A stretch of DNA of 64,000 bases from an uncultured Ruegeria sp. (GTDB taxonomy: Bacteria; Pseudomonadota; Alphaproteobacteria; Rhodobacterales; Rhodobacteraceae). Position 1 is the first letter of the stretch. Every line of letters starts with the position of its first letter. The notes beneath the pieces were generated by a model. The model saw nothing but the letters and a program-made list of their open reading frames with translations. It was not told the origin of the DNA and searched no databases. Below are positions 1 to 8,686 of this stretch, piece by piece. The DNA lies in the NCBI RefSeq assembly GCF_947500045.1, contig NZ_CANMQQ010000006.1, forward strand, positions 186,001 through 250,000. The letters run 5' to 3'. The position numbers and the translations under genes were made by a program.

Positions 1-71
1 AACTTAACGTCGGCCGCGGCAACACTTGCGGTTGCGATCAGAGCGGTCGATGCGAAGAGAACTTTTTTCAT
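1..71 (-). CDS. porin-like outer-membrane protein, N-terminal fragment (cut by window edge)
   Basis: Only the first 23 codons lie in the window. They begin with an ATG at 71-69 and encode MKKVLFASTALIATASVAAA followed by DVK. This is a classic Sec signal peptide with a Lys-rich start, a hydrophobic core and an Ala-x-Ala cleavage site, then the start of a mature chain. A GAGGGA ribosome-binding site lies just upstream (about 82-77). The signal and the mature start resemble Rhodobacterales trimeric porins, which form general diffusion channels in the outer membrane. The exported nature is well supported; the porin identity is inferred from this short stretch, and any exported protein with this leader is possible. 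Confidence 0.5.
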   Translation of the reverse strand, partial: MKKVLFASTALIATASVAAADVK

Positions 72-352
72 CTTGTTTCCCTCGGTTTCAAAGATTTATC
101 TACTCGACACATGCAAAGCACGCGTCTCAGCACGGACACCGTTTCGCTTTTTTTACCCCGGTTGCGCAAGCTTGGCATAAACGACTTGCCGTCATTCGGA
201 TTGAATTGGTGCAAGGATGCCACAGTCAAAATTCGGCCTAATCCTGCGGGCCACTCACGCCCATATGTAAAGAATGGGCTTGTTGCAGCATCGGTCCTTG
301 TCTAGGAGTGGCATTCAAACAGTATAAATCAAGTAAACGGGACCTTCCAACG

Positions 353-841
353 ATGCGCCTGATAACGATTCTGGGTTTGATCATGGTAACGGCGACCGTC
401 ACGGCCTGTGGCCGTGGGCGACTACCTCCTGGGGACGCCAGTGTTTTGACCGTTGATGGCAGTTCGTCGGAAGAGCGGGAACTGAACGATCCGAATCGTT
501 CGACGATCTGGGATATCTTTGGCCCGGACACTTCCGAGCAGGTTACTCAGGTGAATCGCTACCTCTGGGCGGCTTCGCTGGATGTCCTTAACTTCCTGCC
601 TATTCAAGAGGTCGACCCGTTTACCGGTGTAATCGTAACGGGTTACGGAACACCGCCGGGCGGTGGGCGATCATATCGGGCAACAGTGCATATCAGTGAT
701 CCCGCGTTAGAGGCGCGGTCTCTGTCTGTAGCACTTCAGACCAGTGGTGGATCCCCGGTCAGTGCTGCAACCTCGCGCGCGGTCGAAGATGCGATCCTGT
801 CCCGTGCACGTCAGCTACGCATTGCTGACAACAAGTTCTAG
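353..841 (+). CDS. DUF3576 lipoprotein
   Basis: A 162-residue predicted outer-membrane lipoprotein. The start at 353 is preferred over an in-frame ATG at 308 because it places a short signal peptide directly before a lipobox ending at Cys19 (TVTAC). The conserved core (WDIFGP, about residues 44-49, then a stretch rich in TGYG and isoleucine/valine strands) matches the DUF3576 family of alphaproteobacterial lipoproteins, whose function is unknown. It is followed by a strong hairpin terminator at 870-893, so it looks monocistronic and separate from leuS. No regulatory site was recognised upstream. Confidence 0.75.
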   Translation: MRLITILGLIMVTATVTACGRGRLPPGDASVLTVDGSSSEERELNDPNRSTIWDIFGPDTSEQVTQVNRYLWAASLDVLNFLPIQEVDPFTGVIVTGYGTPPGGGRSYRATVHISDPALEARSLSVALQTSGGSPVSAATSRAVEDAILSRARQLRIADNKF

Positions 842-869
842 CAACCCGCCTAAAACCACATTATTACCA

Positions 870-893
870 CGCCGGGTTCCTACCCGGCGTTTT
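870..893 (+). terminator. rho-independent terminator after the DUF3576 gene
   Basis: Perfect 8-bp stem CGCCGGGT / ACCCGGCG with a 4-base loop, followed directly by TTTT. It lies 29 bases after the DUF3576 stop and 20 bases before the leuS start. Confidence 0.85.
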
Positions 894-913
894 CATTCTT
901 GAAGGACCGTACA

Positions 914-3448
914 ATGTCGCGCTACTCGGCCAACGAAATCGAAGCAAAATGGCAAGAGGCCTGGGACAAAGCCGGGATTTTCACCGCCAACCATAAGACG
1001 GACAAGCCGAAATACTACGTGCTTGAAATGTTCCCCTACCCGTCAGGCCGCATCCATATGGGACATGTGCGAAACTACACGATGGGCGACGTGATCGCGC
1101 GGCACAAACTGGCGACGGGCCATAACGTGTTGCATCCGATGGGTTGGGATGCCTTTGGAATGCCTGCGGAAAACGCCGCGATGGCGATTGGAGGCCACCC
1201 CAAAGACTGGACTTATGGCAACATCGCCGACATGCGCGGGCAGATGAAGCCTCTGGGCCTGTCCATCGACTGGTCACGCGAGTTTGCCACCTGTGACCCG
1301 GAATATTACGGACAACAGCAGGCACTGTTTCTGGATATGCTCAAGGCCGGTCTGGTTTACCGCAAGAACGCCGTGGTGAACTGGGATCCGGTCGATATGA
1401 CTGTTCTGGCCAATGAACAGGTGGAAAACGGGCGCGGCTGGCGCTCGGGCGCGCTGGTCGAGCGGCGCGAACTGACTCAGTGGTTCTTTAAGATATCCGA
1501 CTATTCCGAAGAACTGCTTGAGGCGCTGGACACTCTGGACAACTGGCCCGCCAAAGTGCGCCTGATGCAAGAGAACTGGATCGGCAAGTCCCGCGGTTTG
1601 CAATTCGGATTTGAACGCACCGATAGAGGAGAGCCGATCACCGTCTATACGACTCGCCCCGACACGTTGCTGGGTGCGTCCTTTGTGGGCATTTCACCGG
1701 ATCACCCGATTGCCAAGAAGCTTGAAGCCGAAAACCCTGAAGTAGCTGAATTCGTTGCGGAATGCCGCAAATTGGGTACGACTGAAGAGGCCATCGAGAC
1801 CGCTGAAAAACTGGGTTATGACACCGGTATCAAGGTGAAACACCCGCTGGACCCGAATTGGGAGCTGCCGGTCTGGATCGCGAACTTCATCCTGATGGAT
1901 TATGGCACCGGCGCAATCTTTGCCTGCCCGGCGCATGATCAGCGTGATTTGGACTTTTGCCGAAAATACGACCTGCCTGTCGTAGACACGTTCTTTGCAT
2001 TGGATGATGGAACACCCGTCGACAAAATCGCATTCGTGCCGCCGAAAACCGAAAAAGTCCGCTGGGTGAATCACTTCGCAGGTCTCACCGAGGCCACGGG
2101 CGATGAGGCGATTAACGCCACCGTCGATTTCGCCGAAAAGGCTGGGTGGGGCGAGGGCGTCACCAAATACCGTCTGCGCGATTGGGGCCTAAGCCGCCAA
2201 CGCTATTGGGGCTGCCCGATTCCCGTTGTGCATTGTGAAAAATGCGGCGTGGTGCCGGAGAAGCAGGAAAACCTGCCCGTCCGCCTGCCCGACGATGTCA
2301 CTTTTGACAAACCAGGCAACCCGCTGGACCGTCATCCGACCTGGCGTGATTGTAATTGCCCGTCGTGCGGAGCCCCCGCGAAACGGGAAACCGACACGAT
2401 GGACACATTCGTCGATTCGTCGTGGTATTTCGCCCGCTTCACAGCACCCCACGCCGAAACGCCAACCGATCTGGCCGAAGCCGAATACTGGATGAATGTC
2501 GATCAGTATATCGGAGGGATTGAACACGCGATACTGCACCTGCTCTATTCCCGTTTCTTTGCACGGGCGATGCAGATCACAGGCCACCTGCCCCAAAGTG
2601 CGATCGAGCCCTTTGACGCGCTATTCACCCAAGGCATGGTGACGCATGAGATTTATCAGACCCGTGATGACAACGGCCGCCCGGTCTATCACCTGCCCGA
2701 GGATGTGACCGACGGCAAACTGGCCGACGGCACCGAGGTTGAGATCATCCCCTCTGCCAAGATGTCAAAATCCAAAAAGAACGTGGTGGACCCGGTCAGC
2801 ATCATCTCGGCCTTCGGCGCTGATACCGCGCGCTGGTTCGTTCTGTCCGATTCGCCACCTGAACGTGACGTGGAATGGACAGCCTCGGGCGCGGAAGCCG
2901 CGTTCAAACACCTGAGCCGTGTACATCGCATCGCCTCGGAAATCGCCGAGTCGAACCTTCCGGCCAACACCGAAGACGAAACCCTGCTGCGTGAGATGCA
3001 CAAGGCGATCCACGATGTGTCGGGCGGCGTCGAATCCTTTGGTTTCAACGCCTCGATCGCCAAGCTTTACGCGTTCACCAACACATTGGCGAAGTCCAAA
3101 GCGGGCACATCAGCCAAGCGCCAAGCGGCCAAAACGCTGGCACAGCTGATGTCGCCGATGACCCCACACCTGTCCGAGGAGCTGTGGCAGATGCTGGGTG
3201 GTGAAGGGTTGGTCGCAACCGCAACATGGCCTGTGGCTGATGAGGCCATGTTGGTTGACGAAACCGTCACCCTGCCGATCCAGATCAACGGCAAGCGCCG
3301 TGCTGAAATCAGCGTGGCGAAAGATCTCGATAAGGCAGAGGTTGAAAAAATCGCTCTCAGCACCGAAGCTGTGCAAAAGGCGCTGGATGGAGCCGCGCCG
3401 AAGAAAGTGATCGTTGTACCTGGCCGGATCGTAAATGTCGTCGTTTGA
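914..3448 (+). CDS. leuS: leucyl-tRNA synthetase
   Basis: Class I aminoacyl-tRNA synthetase that charges tRNA-Leu in the cytoplasm. The 844-residue chain is normal for the bacterial enzyme. The HIGH motif appears as HMGH at residues 48-51 after the typical PYPSG lead-in, and KMSKS is intact at residues 616-620. Between them lie the CP1 editing domain and the Leu-specific zinc-ribbon-like region with CEKCG and CPSCG pairs. The start at 914 is chosen because GAAGGA precedes it and the protein begins with the usual [12 protein letters not shown]. An earlier in-frame ATG at 899 would add only five residues. The last 14 bases overlap lptE, so leuS, lptE and holA form one operon. Confidence 0.97.
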   Translation: MSRYSANEIEAKWQEAWDKAGIFTANHKTDKPKYYVLEMFPYPSGRIHMGHVRNYTMGDVIARHKLATGHNVLHPMGWDAFGMPAENAAMAIGGHPKDWTYGNIADMRGQMKPLGLSIDWSREFATCDPEYYGQQQALFLDMLKAGLVYRKNAVVNWDPVDMTVLANEQVENGRGWRSGALVERRELTQWFFKISDYSEELLEALDTLDNWPAKVRLMQENWIGKSRGLQFGFERTDRGEPITVYTTRPDTLLGASFVGISPDHPIAKKLEAENPEVAEFVAECRKLGTTEEAIETAEKLGYDTGIKVKHPLDPNWELPVWIANFILMDYGTGAIFACPAHDQRDLDFCRKYDLPVVDTFFALDDGTPVDKIAFVPPKTEKVRWVNHFAGLTEATGDEAINATVDFAEKAGWGEGVTKYRLRDWGLSRQRYWGCPIPVVHCEKCGVVPEKQENLPVRLPDDVTFDKPGNPLDRHPTWRDCNCPSCGAPAKRETDTMDTFVDSSWYFARFTAPHAETPTDLAEAEYWMNVDQYIGGIEHAILHLLYSRFFARAMQITGHLPQSAIEPFDALFTQGMVTHEIYQTRDDNGRPVYHLPEDVTDGKLADGTEVEIIPSAKMSKSKKNVVDPVSIISAFGADTARWFVLSDSPPERDVEWTASGAEAAFKHLSRVHRIASEIAESNLPANTEDETLLREMHKAIHDVSGGVESFGFNASIAKLYAFTNTLAKSKAGTSAKRQAAKTLAQLMSPMTPHLSEELWQMLGGEGLVATATWPVADEAMLVDETVTLPIQINGKRRAEISVAKDLDKAEVEKIALSTEAVQKALDGAAPKKVIVVPGRIVNVVV

Positions 3449-3926
3449 TCGAAGAACCGTATTGCTGATGCCGCTGGCGCTTGCCGCTTGCGGGTTCGAG
3501 CCCGTTTATGCGCCCGGAGGTTCAGGGGCAGCATTGAACGGGACGGTCGAAGTGTCGGCACCGAATACGGTCGAGAGTTTTCTGCTTGTCCAAAATTTGG
3601 AACGCCAGTTGGGTCGCAGTGTGACCTCGGGCAACGCGTATCAACTGGATGTTGGGGTGTCGACAGTCACCCGCAGGGCTTCGATCACCACAGCGAATGA
3701 GACCAATCGCTATACCATCGACGGGAACGCCACATACGCGCTGAAATCCAACGCGACCGGGCAGATCCTTGCGTCGGGCAATGTCGCCGATTTCGTCGGT
3801 TACTCTGCTGCGGGTTCAACCGTGTCCACGCTGGCGGATGAACGTGATGCGATCGAGCGCTTGATGGTGATTCTATCCGATCAGATCATGAATCGCCTTT
3901 ATGCAACACCGGGCCTGTCCGCATGA
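3435..3926 (+). CDS. lptE: LPS assembly lipoprotein LptE
   Basis: A 163-residue lipoprotein with a lipobox ending at Cys19 (LALAAC) followed by GFEPVYAP, the signature start of alphaproteobacterial LptE. LptE plugs the LptD barrel in the outer membrane and helps insert lipopolysaccharide. The order leuS-lptE-holA is shared by many proteobacteria and supports the call despite weak sequence conservation. The gene starts 14 bases inside leuS and shares an ATGA with holA, so the three are probably translationally coupled. Confidence 0.85.
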   Translation: MSSFDRRTVLLMPLALAACGFEPVYAPGGSGAALNGTVEVSAPNTVESFLLVQNLERQLGRSVTSGNAYQLDVGVSTVTRRASITTANETNRYTIDGNATYALKSNATGQILASGNVADFVGYSAAGSTVSTLADERDAIERLMVILSDQIMNRLYATPGLSA

Positions 3927-4942
3927 AGCTGAGCCCGCGCGAGGCAGAAGGGTATTTCGCCAAGCCAAACGCGGACAAAGCCGGATTGCTGATCTACGGG
4001 GCGGATCCGATGCGCGTTGCCCTGAAACGTCAACAGGTACTGGCTGCATTGCTGGGACCGGGCGCCGAAGAGGAAATGCGCCTGACCCGCATCTCGGGAA
4101 CCGACCTGCGCAGCGATCCGGCCCGGTTGCTGGACGCAGTAAAGGCAGTTGGGTTCTTTCCCGGCCCACGCGCGGTTTTTGTCGAAGACGCCACCGATGT
4201 GGCGGCATCCGCGATACTGGCAACCTTGGAAGACTGGGATCATGGCGACGCGCAGGTCATAGTCACGGCAGGGCAACTCAAACCCAGTTCAAAAATCCGC
4301 AAAGCGTTTGAGGCGAATCCGGCAGTTTTTGCGGTTGGTATCTATGATGACCCGCCCTCGCGCGCAGAGGTGGAGCGGATCCTAAAACAGGCCGGGTTGC
4401 AGAATATTCCGCGCGATTCGATGTCGGCGATCAGCGAACTTGCTTTGGCGCTAAGCCCCGGAGATTTCACACAAACCGTTGAGAAGCTATCTCTTTACAA
4501 GCGAGGCGACCTGACGATCGAAGATATCGAGGCTTGCGCGCCGCGTTCCACCGAAGCCGCGCTGGATGATGTATTGAACGTCGTCGCCGAAGGCCGGGCT
4601 CAGGAAATCGGGCCTTTGATCCGGCGGTTGCAGGCGCAAGGCACCAACGGCGTCACCCTTTGTATTGGTGCGACGCGGCATTTTCGGACCCTCTATGCCT
4701 GCGCTTCTGATCCGGGTGGCGCGACGCAGGGAATCGGTAAATTGCGCCCTCCGGTCTATGGCAAACGGCGTGACCTGATCTTGCGGCAAGCGCAGGGTTG
4801 GGGCGCGCAGAAACTACAAACCGCATTAACAGTGCTGACTGATACGGACCTGTCGTTGCGGTCGGCAGGTCAGACCGCGCCCGCCATGGCGTTGGTGGAA
4901 CGGGCCATGATCCGCCTGGCTATGCTGGCCCGATCGGGCTGA
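3923..4942 (+). CDS. holA: DNA polymerase III delta subunit (clamp loader)
   Basis: A 339-residue delta subunit. In the clamp loader, delta opens the beta sliding clamp at the replisome. The length and layout fit the family: an N-terminal AAA+-like domain without a functional Walker A, then a helical C-terminal collar with the typical DVLNVV and RRLQAQG stretches. It shares a 4-base ATGA with lptE and ends 3 bases from the convergent flavoprotein gene. The leuS-lptE-holA order is conserved and raises confidence. Confidence 0.9.
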   Translation: MKLSPREAEGYFAKPNADKAGLLIYGADPMRVALKRQQVLAALLGPGAEEEMRLTRISGTDLRSDPARLLDAVKAVGFFPGPRAVFVEDATDVAASAILATLEDWDHGDAQVIVTAGQLKPSSKIRKAFEANPAVFAVGIYDDPPSRAEVERILKQAGLQNIPRDSMSAISELALALSPGDFTQTVEKLSLYKRGDLTIEDIEACAPRSTEAALDDVLNVVAEGRAQEIGPLIRRLQAQGTNGVTLCIGATRHFRTLYACASDPGGATQGIGKLRPPVYGKRRDLILRQAQGWGAQKLQTALTVLTDTDLSLRSAGQTAPAMALVERAMIRLAMLARSG

Positions 4943-4945
4943 AGC

Positions 4946-6124
4946 CTAGCGCTCCAACCACTTTACTGCCGACCGCCCGGCCCAACGTCCGGTCGCCAGG
5001 CAGGCGGTTAGTAGATAGCCTCCGGTTGGGGCTTCCCAATCCAGCATCTCACCCGCACAGAATACACCCGGCAAAGTGGTCAGCATCAAGCCGCTGTCCA
5101 GAGCGCCGCGTTCAACACCGCCAGCGGTCGAGATCGCCTCATCTATCGGGCGCAGACCGGCGTGACGGACGGGCAAGTTTTTTAGCGCATCGACCCATTG
5201 CGATTGCGTCAATGCACGGCCCTTGGTCATCTCGTGAAACAGAGCAATCTTTTGCGAGGGCAAGCGCAGGCCATTCTTCAGCCAATGTGACAGGGTCGCT
5301 TTGGCCTTCTTCGCGTCCAGTCGCGCCTGCAGCGCATCAACCGTGATATCTGGGACCAAATCCAAATAAAGTGGCAGGTCCTTCCTTAGCGCCGGCGTCA
5401 GGGAATACAAACCTCCACCTTCCAGGCCTCTCGCGGAAATCGTGGCTTCACCTCGGCTTTCTTGCCCACCCGTCATCCAGCGAACTGATTTGAGGGCCGC
5501 ACCGAAATGAGGCGGCATATACGGGCTCCAATCAACAGACAGCGCCGAATTTGCGGGGGCAAACGACGCCAGGGCGGCACCTTTGTCTGTAAGAAATCGC
5601 GCCCAAACACCATCCGAGCCCAGCCGCGCCCAGCTGGCACCGCCCAGCGCCAAAACCGTCGCATCGGGTGCACAAAGTTGCTCGCCATCGGGTGTGTCGA
5701 ACACCAGGTCGCCCTCGCGCCAACCCCGCCAGCGCCAGCGCGTTCTTATCTGGACACCCGTTTGATCCAGACGCGTCAACCACGCCCGCAACAGGGGTGA
5801 GGCCTTCATGGCCGTCGGGAACACGCGGCCGGTTGAGCCCGTAAACACCTGTTGATCCAGTCCTGCGGCCCAGGCCATGATTGCTCGGGCGTCGAACGCG
5901 CGGATCATTGGGCTTAGCCAGTCCTCAGCATCCCCATAAGCGCTCATAAGCGTATCAAACGGTTCGTCTTTGGTCAGGTTCAAGCCAGATTTCCCCGCCA
6001 TCAGGAATTTGCGCGCGACCGAGGGTTTGGCTTCGGCCACAAGAACCTGATGCCCTGCGTCGGCAAGCTGTTCGGCTGCCATTAGCCCCGCCGGTCCTGC
6101 CCCAATGACAATGGTTCGTGCCAT
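4946..6124 (-). CDS. HI0933/BaiN-like FAD-dependent flavoprotein (TIGR03862 type)
   Basis: A 392-residue flavoprotein with an N-terminal Rossmann dinucleotide site GAGPAG at residues 8-13. A second conserved segment, AGKSGLNLT (about residues 43-51), is typical of the HI0933-like family. The C-terminus carries GVFCAGEMLDWEAPTGGY, the FAD-binding end of the same family. The substrate is unknown; relatives include BaiN-type reductases. The gene is convergent with holA (3-base gap) and divergent from the small HNH gene, whose start lies 44 bases away. Confidence 0.8.
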   Translation of the reverse strand: MARTIVIGAGPAGLMAAEQLADAGHQVLVAEAKPSVARKFLMAGKSGLNLTKDEPFDTLMSAYGDAEDWLSPMIRAFDARAIMAWAAGLDQQVFTGSTGRVFPTAMKASPLLRAWLTRLDQTGVQIRTRWRWRGWREGDLVFDTPDGEQLCAPDATVLALGGASWARLGSDGVWARFLTDKGAALASFAPANSALSVDWSPYMPPHFGAALKSVRWMTGGQESRGEATISARGLEGGGLYSLTPALRKDLPLYLDLVPDITVDALQARLDAKKAKATLSHWLKNGLRLPSQKIALFHEMTKGRALTQSQWVDALKNLPVRHAGLRPIDEAISTAGGVERGALDSGLMLTTLPGVFCAGEMLDWEAPTGGYLLTACLATGRWAGRSAVKWLER

Positions 6125-6168
6125 TGTGTCCCTCTTGCCCTGCGCCCGATTCAGCGCGAAATTATGTC

Positions 6169-6465
6169 ATGGCAAATTCCGATCCGATCTGCCCGCTCTG
6201 CGACCGCCCGATCCCCGAAGGCCGCGGCAGCCTGCACCATCTGATCCCAAAGCTCAAAGGAGGCAAGGGCGGGCCTACCGTTTTGTTGCATCAGATCTGC
6301 CACAAAGAGATCCACGCAACACTGACCGAGGCTGAACTTGCGCGCGACTTCAACTCTGTCGATGCGCTCCGCACACACCCGAGGCTTCGGAAGTTTCTGG
6401 ACTGGGTGCGCAAACGCCCTCCGGAGTTTCATTCCAGGGTACCGGGTAAACGGCGCGGTCGTTGA
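6169..6465 (+). CDS. small HNH-motif protein
   Basis: A 98-residue protein with a zinc-knuckle-like pair Cys8-Pro-Leu-Cys11, an HH pair at 23-24 (LHHLIPK), and a second cluster C44-H45 and H49. This pattern resembles the compact beta-beta-alpha-metal fold of HNH endonucleases. The start at 6169 is preferred because the longer reading from 6118 adds low-quality sequence overlapping the divergent gene; no strong ribosome-binding site is visible. The C-terminus is basic (PGKRRGR), consistent with nucleic-acid binding. Such solitary HNH proteins are common in Rhodobacterales. Nuclease activity is inferred, and there is no restriction partner nearby. Confidence 0.7.
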   Translation: MANSDPICPLCDRPIPEGRGSLHHLIPKLKGGKGGPTVLLHQICHKEIHATLTEAELARDFNSVDALRTHPRLRKFLDWVRKRPPEFHSRVPGKRRGR

Positions 6466-7203
6466 TCAGGTCGGAAGCCACGGATCGCCGAAGGCATCCT
6501 TTTGCGGGTCGGCCAACCCTTCGACTTCGGCCCCCAGATAATCCGGCACCGGCGCAAACCGGGCATTCGGGATATGTTGGAATTCCAGCGTGGTATAAGG
6601 GCGCTTCCACAACCACTCACGATTCTCGACCGCCCAAAGATCGGGATTGGGGGATTTATCCGCAGTGAACGCATAGAAATGCAGATCAAACCCATAAGGT
6701 TCGACATCCTGCATGGACAGCAATGACAGTCCCATGGATTGGCAGAACGCATCCTCGGCAGCGATATCTCCGGTCCGTAAGGTAATCTGGCCGATGCAGG
6801 CTTTGGCAAATGGGGCGTCCGGGCTGGCTGCACCAACCGGTCGGTTGCCTTCAAAATCATGCTGCAGAAGCTCGATCCCAAAACCCTCGGGGTCATTCAG
6901 ATGGCACATATAGCCGATATCCAGAAACTGACCCGGAGCGCTGACCGGGACATCCTTCTGACGAAGGTCATCCACCGCAAGATCAACATCGGGCAGCGTG
7001 ATCCCGATTTTCCAGTATCGCTGTCCGCGATCGTGGTGGTACCCACCTCCGCCCGGCATCAACAACAAATCGGCATCCCGACCGGGATATCCCACGCGCC
7101 GATTGGCCCCTTCGATCTGAACAGACATGCCAAGCGCCTCGCGATAGAATGCCGCCAACGCATCCGGGTCCGCCACCCGCAATCGGAGCGCAGCCATCCT
7201 CAT
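6466..7203 (-). CDS. two-domain VOC (glyoxalase/dioxygenase fold) protein
   Basis: A 245-residue protein with two vicinal-oxygen-chelate repeats. The first runs over about residues 1-125 (LRLRVADPDALAAFY to HLNDPEGFGIELLQ), the second over about 138-235. VOC proteins bind a metal through His/Glu residues and include glyoxalases, ring-cleaving dioxygenases and resistance proteins; the substrate cannot be told here. Three ATGs are available (7209, 7203, 7197). The one at 7203 is chosen because it forms an ATGA overlap with the upstream crotonase-like gene, matching the next gene junction. It is the last gene of a three-gene operon. Confidence 0.75.
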   Translation of the reverse strand: MRMAALRLRVADPDALAAFYREALGMSVQIEGANRRVGYPGRDADLLLMPGGGGYHHDRGQRYWKIGITLPDVDLAVDDLRQKDVPVSAPGQFLDIGYMCHLNDPEGFGIELLQHDFEGNRPVGAASPDAPFAKACIGQITLRTGDIAAEDAFCQSMGLSLLSMQDVEPYGFDLHFYAFTADKSPNPDLWAVENREWLWKRPYTTLEFQHIPNARFAPVPDYLGAEVEGLADPQKDAFGDPWLPT

Positions 7204-7808
7204 GGGCATAATCCGGCAATACCCGCTGCAATCGTCGGGTCCGCAGCAAGACTGTCTGCGACAAGCGCATGTGCAGTTGGCATCAACTGTTCCGGTTCGA
7301 CCACGCGATCAACCAGCCCGAAGGCACAAGCTTCTTCTGCGGATATCTTTTGCCCTGCCATCAAGATCATTTTGGTTCGAGATGGACCAATCAGCGCCGC
7401 CATGCGTTTCGGATCAGAGGGTTGGGGCAAAAAACCAAGCTTCATAACCGGGTAAAAAAACTTGGCCGAAGGAACAGCAATGCGCAGGTCACAGGCCAGA
7501 ACCATCCCGTTGGCCCCGCCCGCCAGAGTGCCGTTTAGCGCAGCCACCGTCAGGCAGGGCAACGCGGCTATCGCACCGGACAGTTGTTCCCAAAGGTCCG
7601 AGGTTGCAAGACCCACCCGCGCCTCATCAAGGTCAGCGCCTGCGCTGAATACGCGCCCCGCACCGGTCAGGATCAATGCGCGCGCTTCGGTCGCCGTCTC
7701 GGCAATGCGGACCAGTTCAACCAGCATGGCCGAGGTCAGCGCATTGGCCTTCTCAGGGTTGTTCAGCGTGACCGTCCACAACCCATCATCCTGTGTCAGA
7801 TCGATCAC
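7200..7808 (-). CDS. crotonase-superfamily protein lacking both catalytic glutamates
   Basis: A 202-residue member of the enoyl-CoA hydratase/isomerase superfamily, shorter than the usual 255-260 residues because most of the C-terminal helical part is missing. The oxyanion-hole regions (FSAGADL and GGANGM) and ACDLRIA are recognisable. Both glutamates that activate water in crotonase are replaced: the Glu of GGGLEL is Gly in GGANGM, and the Glu of QPEVKLG is Val in YPVMKLG. Hydratase activity is therefore unlikely; another CoA-ester reaction or isomerisation is possible. It overlaps the SDR and VOC genes by four bases each. Confidence 0.75.
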   Translation of the reverse strand: MIDLTQDDGLWTVTLNNPEKANALTSAMLVELVRIAETATEARALILTGAGRVFSAGADLDEARVGLATSDLWEQLSGAIAALPCLTVAALNGTLAGGANGMVLACDLRIAVPSAKFFYPVMKLGFLPQPSDPKRMAALIGPSRTKMILMAGQKISAEEACAFGLVDRVVEPEQLMPTAHALVADSLAADPTIAAGIAGLCP

Positions 7809-8554
7809 GTCAGCCCGATCCGTTTGCGAATGTCTTCATTGCGCAATGATATTTCGGTTCCTAAAAACTCATCCGCATCAGCCGAACACATCCACATCAG
7901 CGCCCTTGCGGGCCAGTCGGCGGGGATGTGATCGTCCCAATCCAGCTGGCTGACCGGGTTGATGCCGCTGGCCTTGATCACCCGCTGCATGTCTGTGGCC
8001 ACGGTACCTGGCGACAGACCCATGGTACGGATGCCGTGATGCGCCTCTTCAAGATGCAGGCATTCTGTCAGCATCCTGGCCCCGGCCTTGGACGCGCAAT
8101 AGTGGCTCCAGGCTTCGACCGGATTAGACGCAGCACCTGACGAGACGGTGAGTACCGTCCCACCACCTGCTGCCCGCATGATGGGCAGGGCAGCGCGCAT
8201 TCCGTAAAAAACACCTTTCAGGTTGATGTCGATCGCACGGCTCCATGCCTGTGTATCCGCATTCGACAGATGAAAGATTGGATCAATCACGCCTGCATTA
8301 CCGATCAACACATCCAGCGCGCCAAACTGATCGATGCAATCGGCGACCGTCTGCTCGACCTGCGCAAAATCGCTGACATCACAGGCCAGTGCGATGACGT
8401 TTTCACCCAGCGCCGCCGCCAGCGCCTCGATCTGGTCACGGCTGCGCGCGACCAAAGCCACATTGGCCCCGGCTGCGGCAAAAACGCGCCCGGCCTCTGC
8501 CCCGATACCCCGGCTGGCGCCTGTGATCAGTACGGTTTTTCCTTGCATATGCAT
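7805..8554 (-). CDS. short-chain dehydrogenase/reductase
   Basis: A 249-residue classical SDR. The NAD(P) site TGASRGIG is at residues 11-18, the NAG motif at 86-88, and the catalytic Ser138/139, Tyr152 and Lys156 (YCASK) are intact, so it should be an active oxidoreductase. A second ATG two codons in (8548) is an alternative start. It is the first gene of an SDR, crotonase-like, VOC operon joined by ATGA overlaps, which suggests that the three act on one metabolite or CoA ester. The substrate is not evident. Confidence 0.85.
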   Translation of the reverse strand: MHMQGKTVLITGASRGIGAEAGRVFAAAGANVALVARSRDQIEALAAALGENVIALACDVSDFAQVEQTVADCIDQFGALDVLIGNAGVIDPIFHLSNADTQAWSRAIDINLKGVFYGMRAALPIMRAAGGGTVLTVSSGAASNPVEAWSHYCASKAGARMLTECLHLEEAHHGIRTMGLSPGTVATDMQRVIKASGINPVSQLDWDDHIPADWPARALMWMCSADADEFLGTEISLRNEDIRKRIGLT

Positions 8555-8686
8555 CGTTTAAATCCCAGCATTTGAAATTGTCTTAACTCGTACCCTGCAA
8601 ATGGGGAATTGGTCTACCCCTTCCCCCTTGACGCTGACCGCCACAGGCACGACGATGCGCGCAAATTTATCAAGAAGGGTTCTATT

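Noticed and set aside
6169..6465. Small HNH protein as part of a phage or defence island
   Set aside because: Neighbours are housekeeping or metabolic genes, with no integrase, att repeats or composition change.
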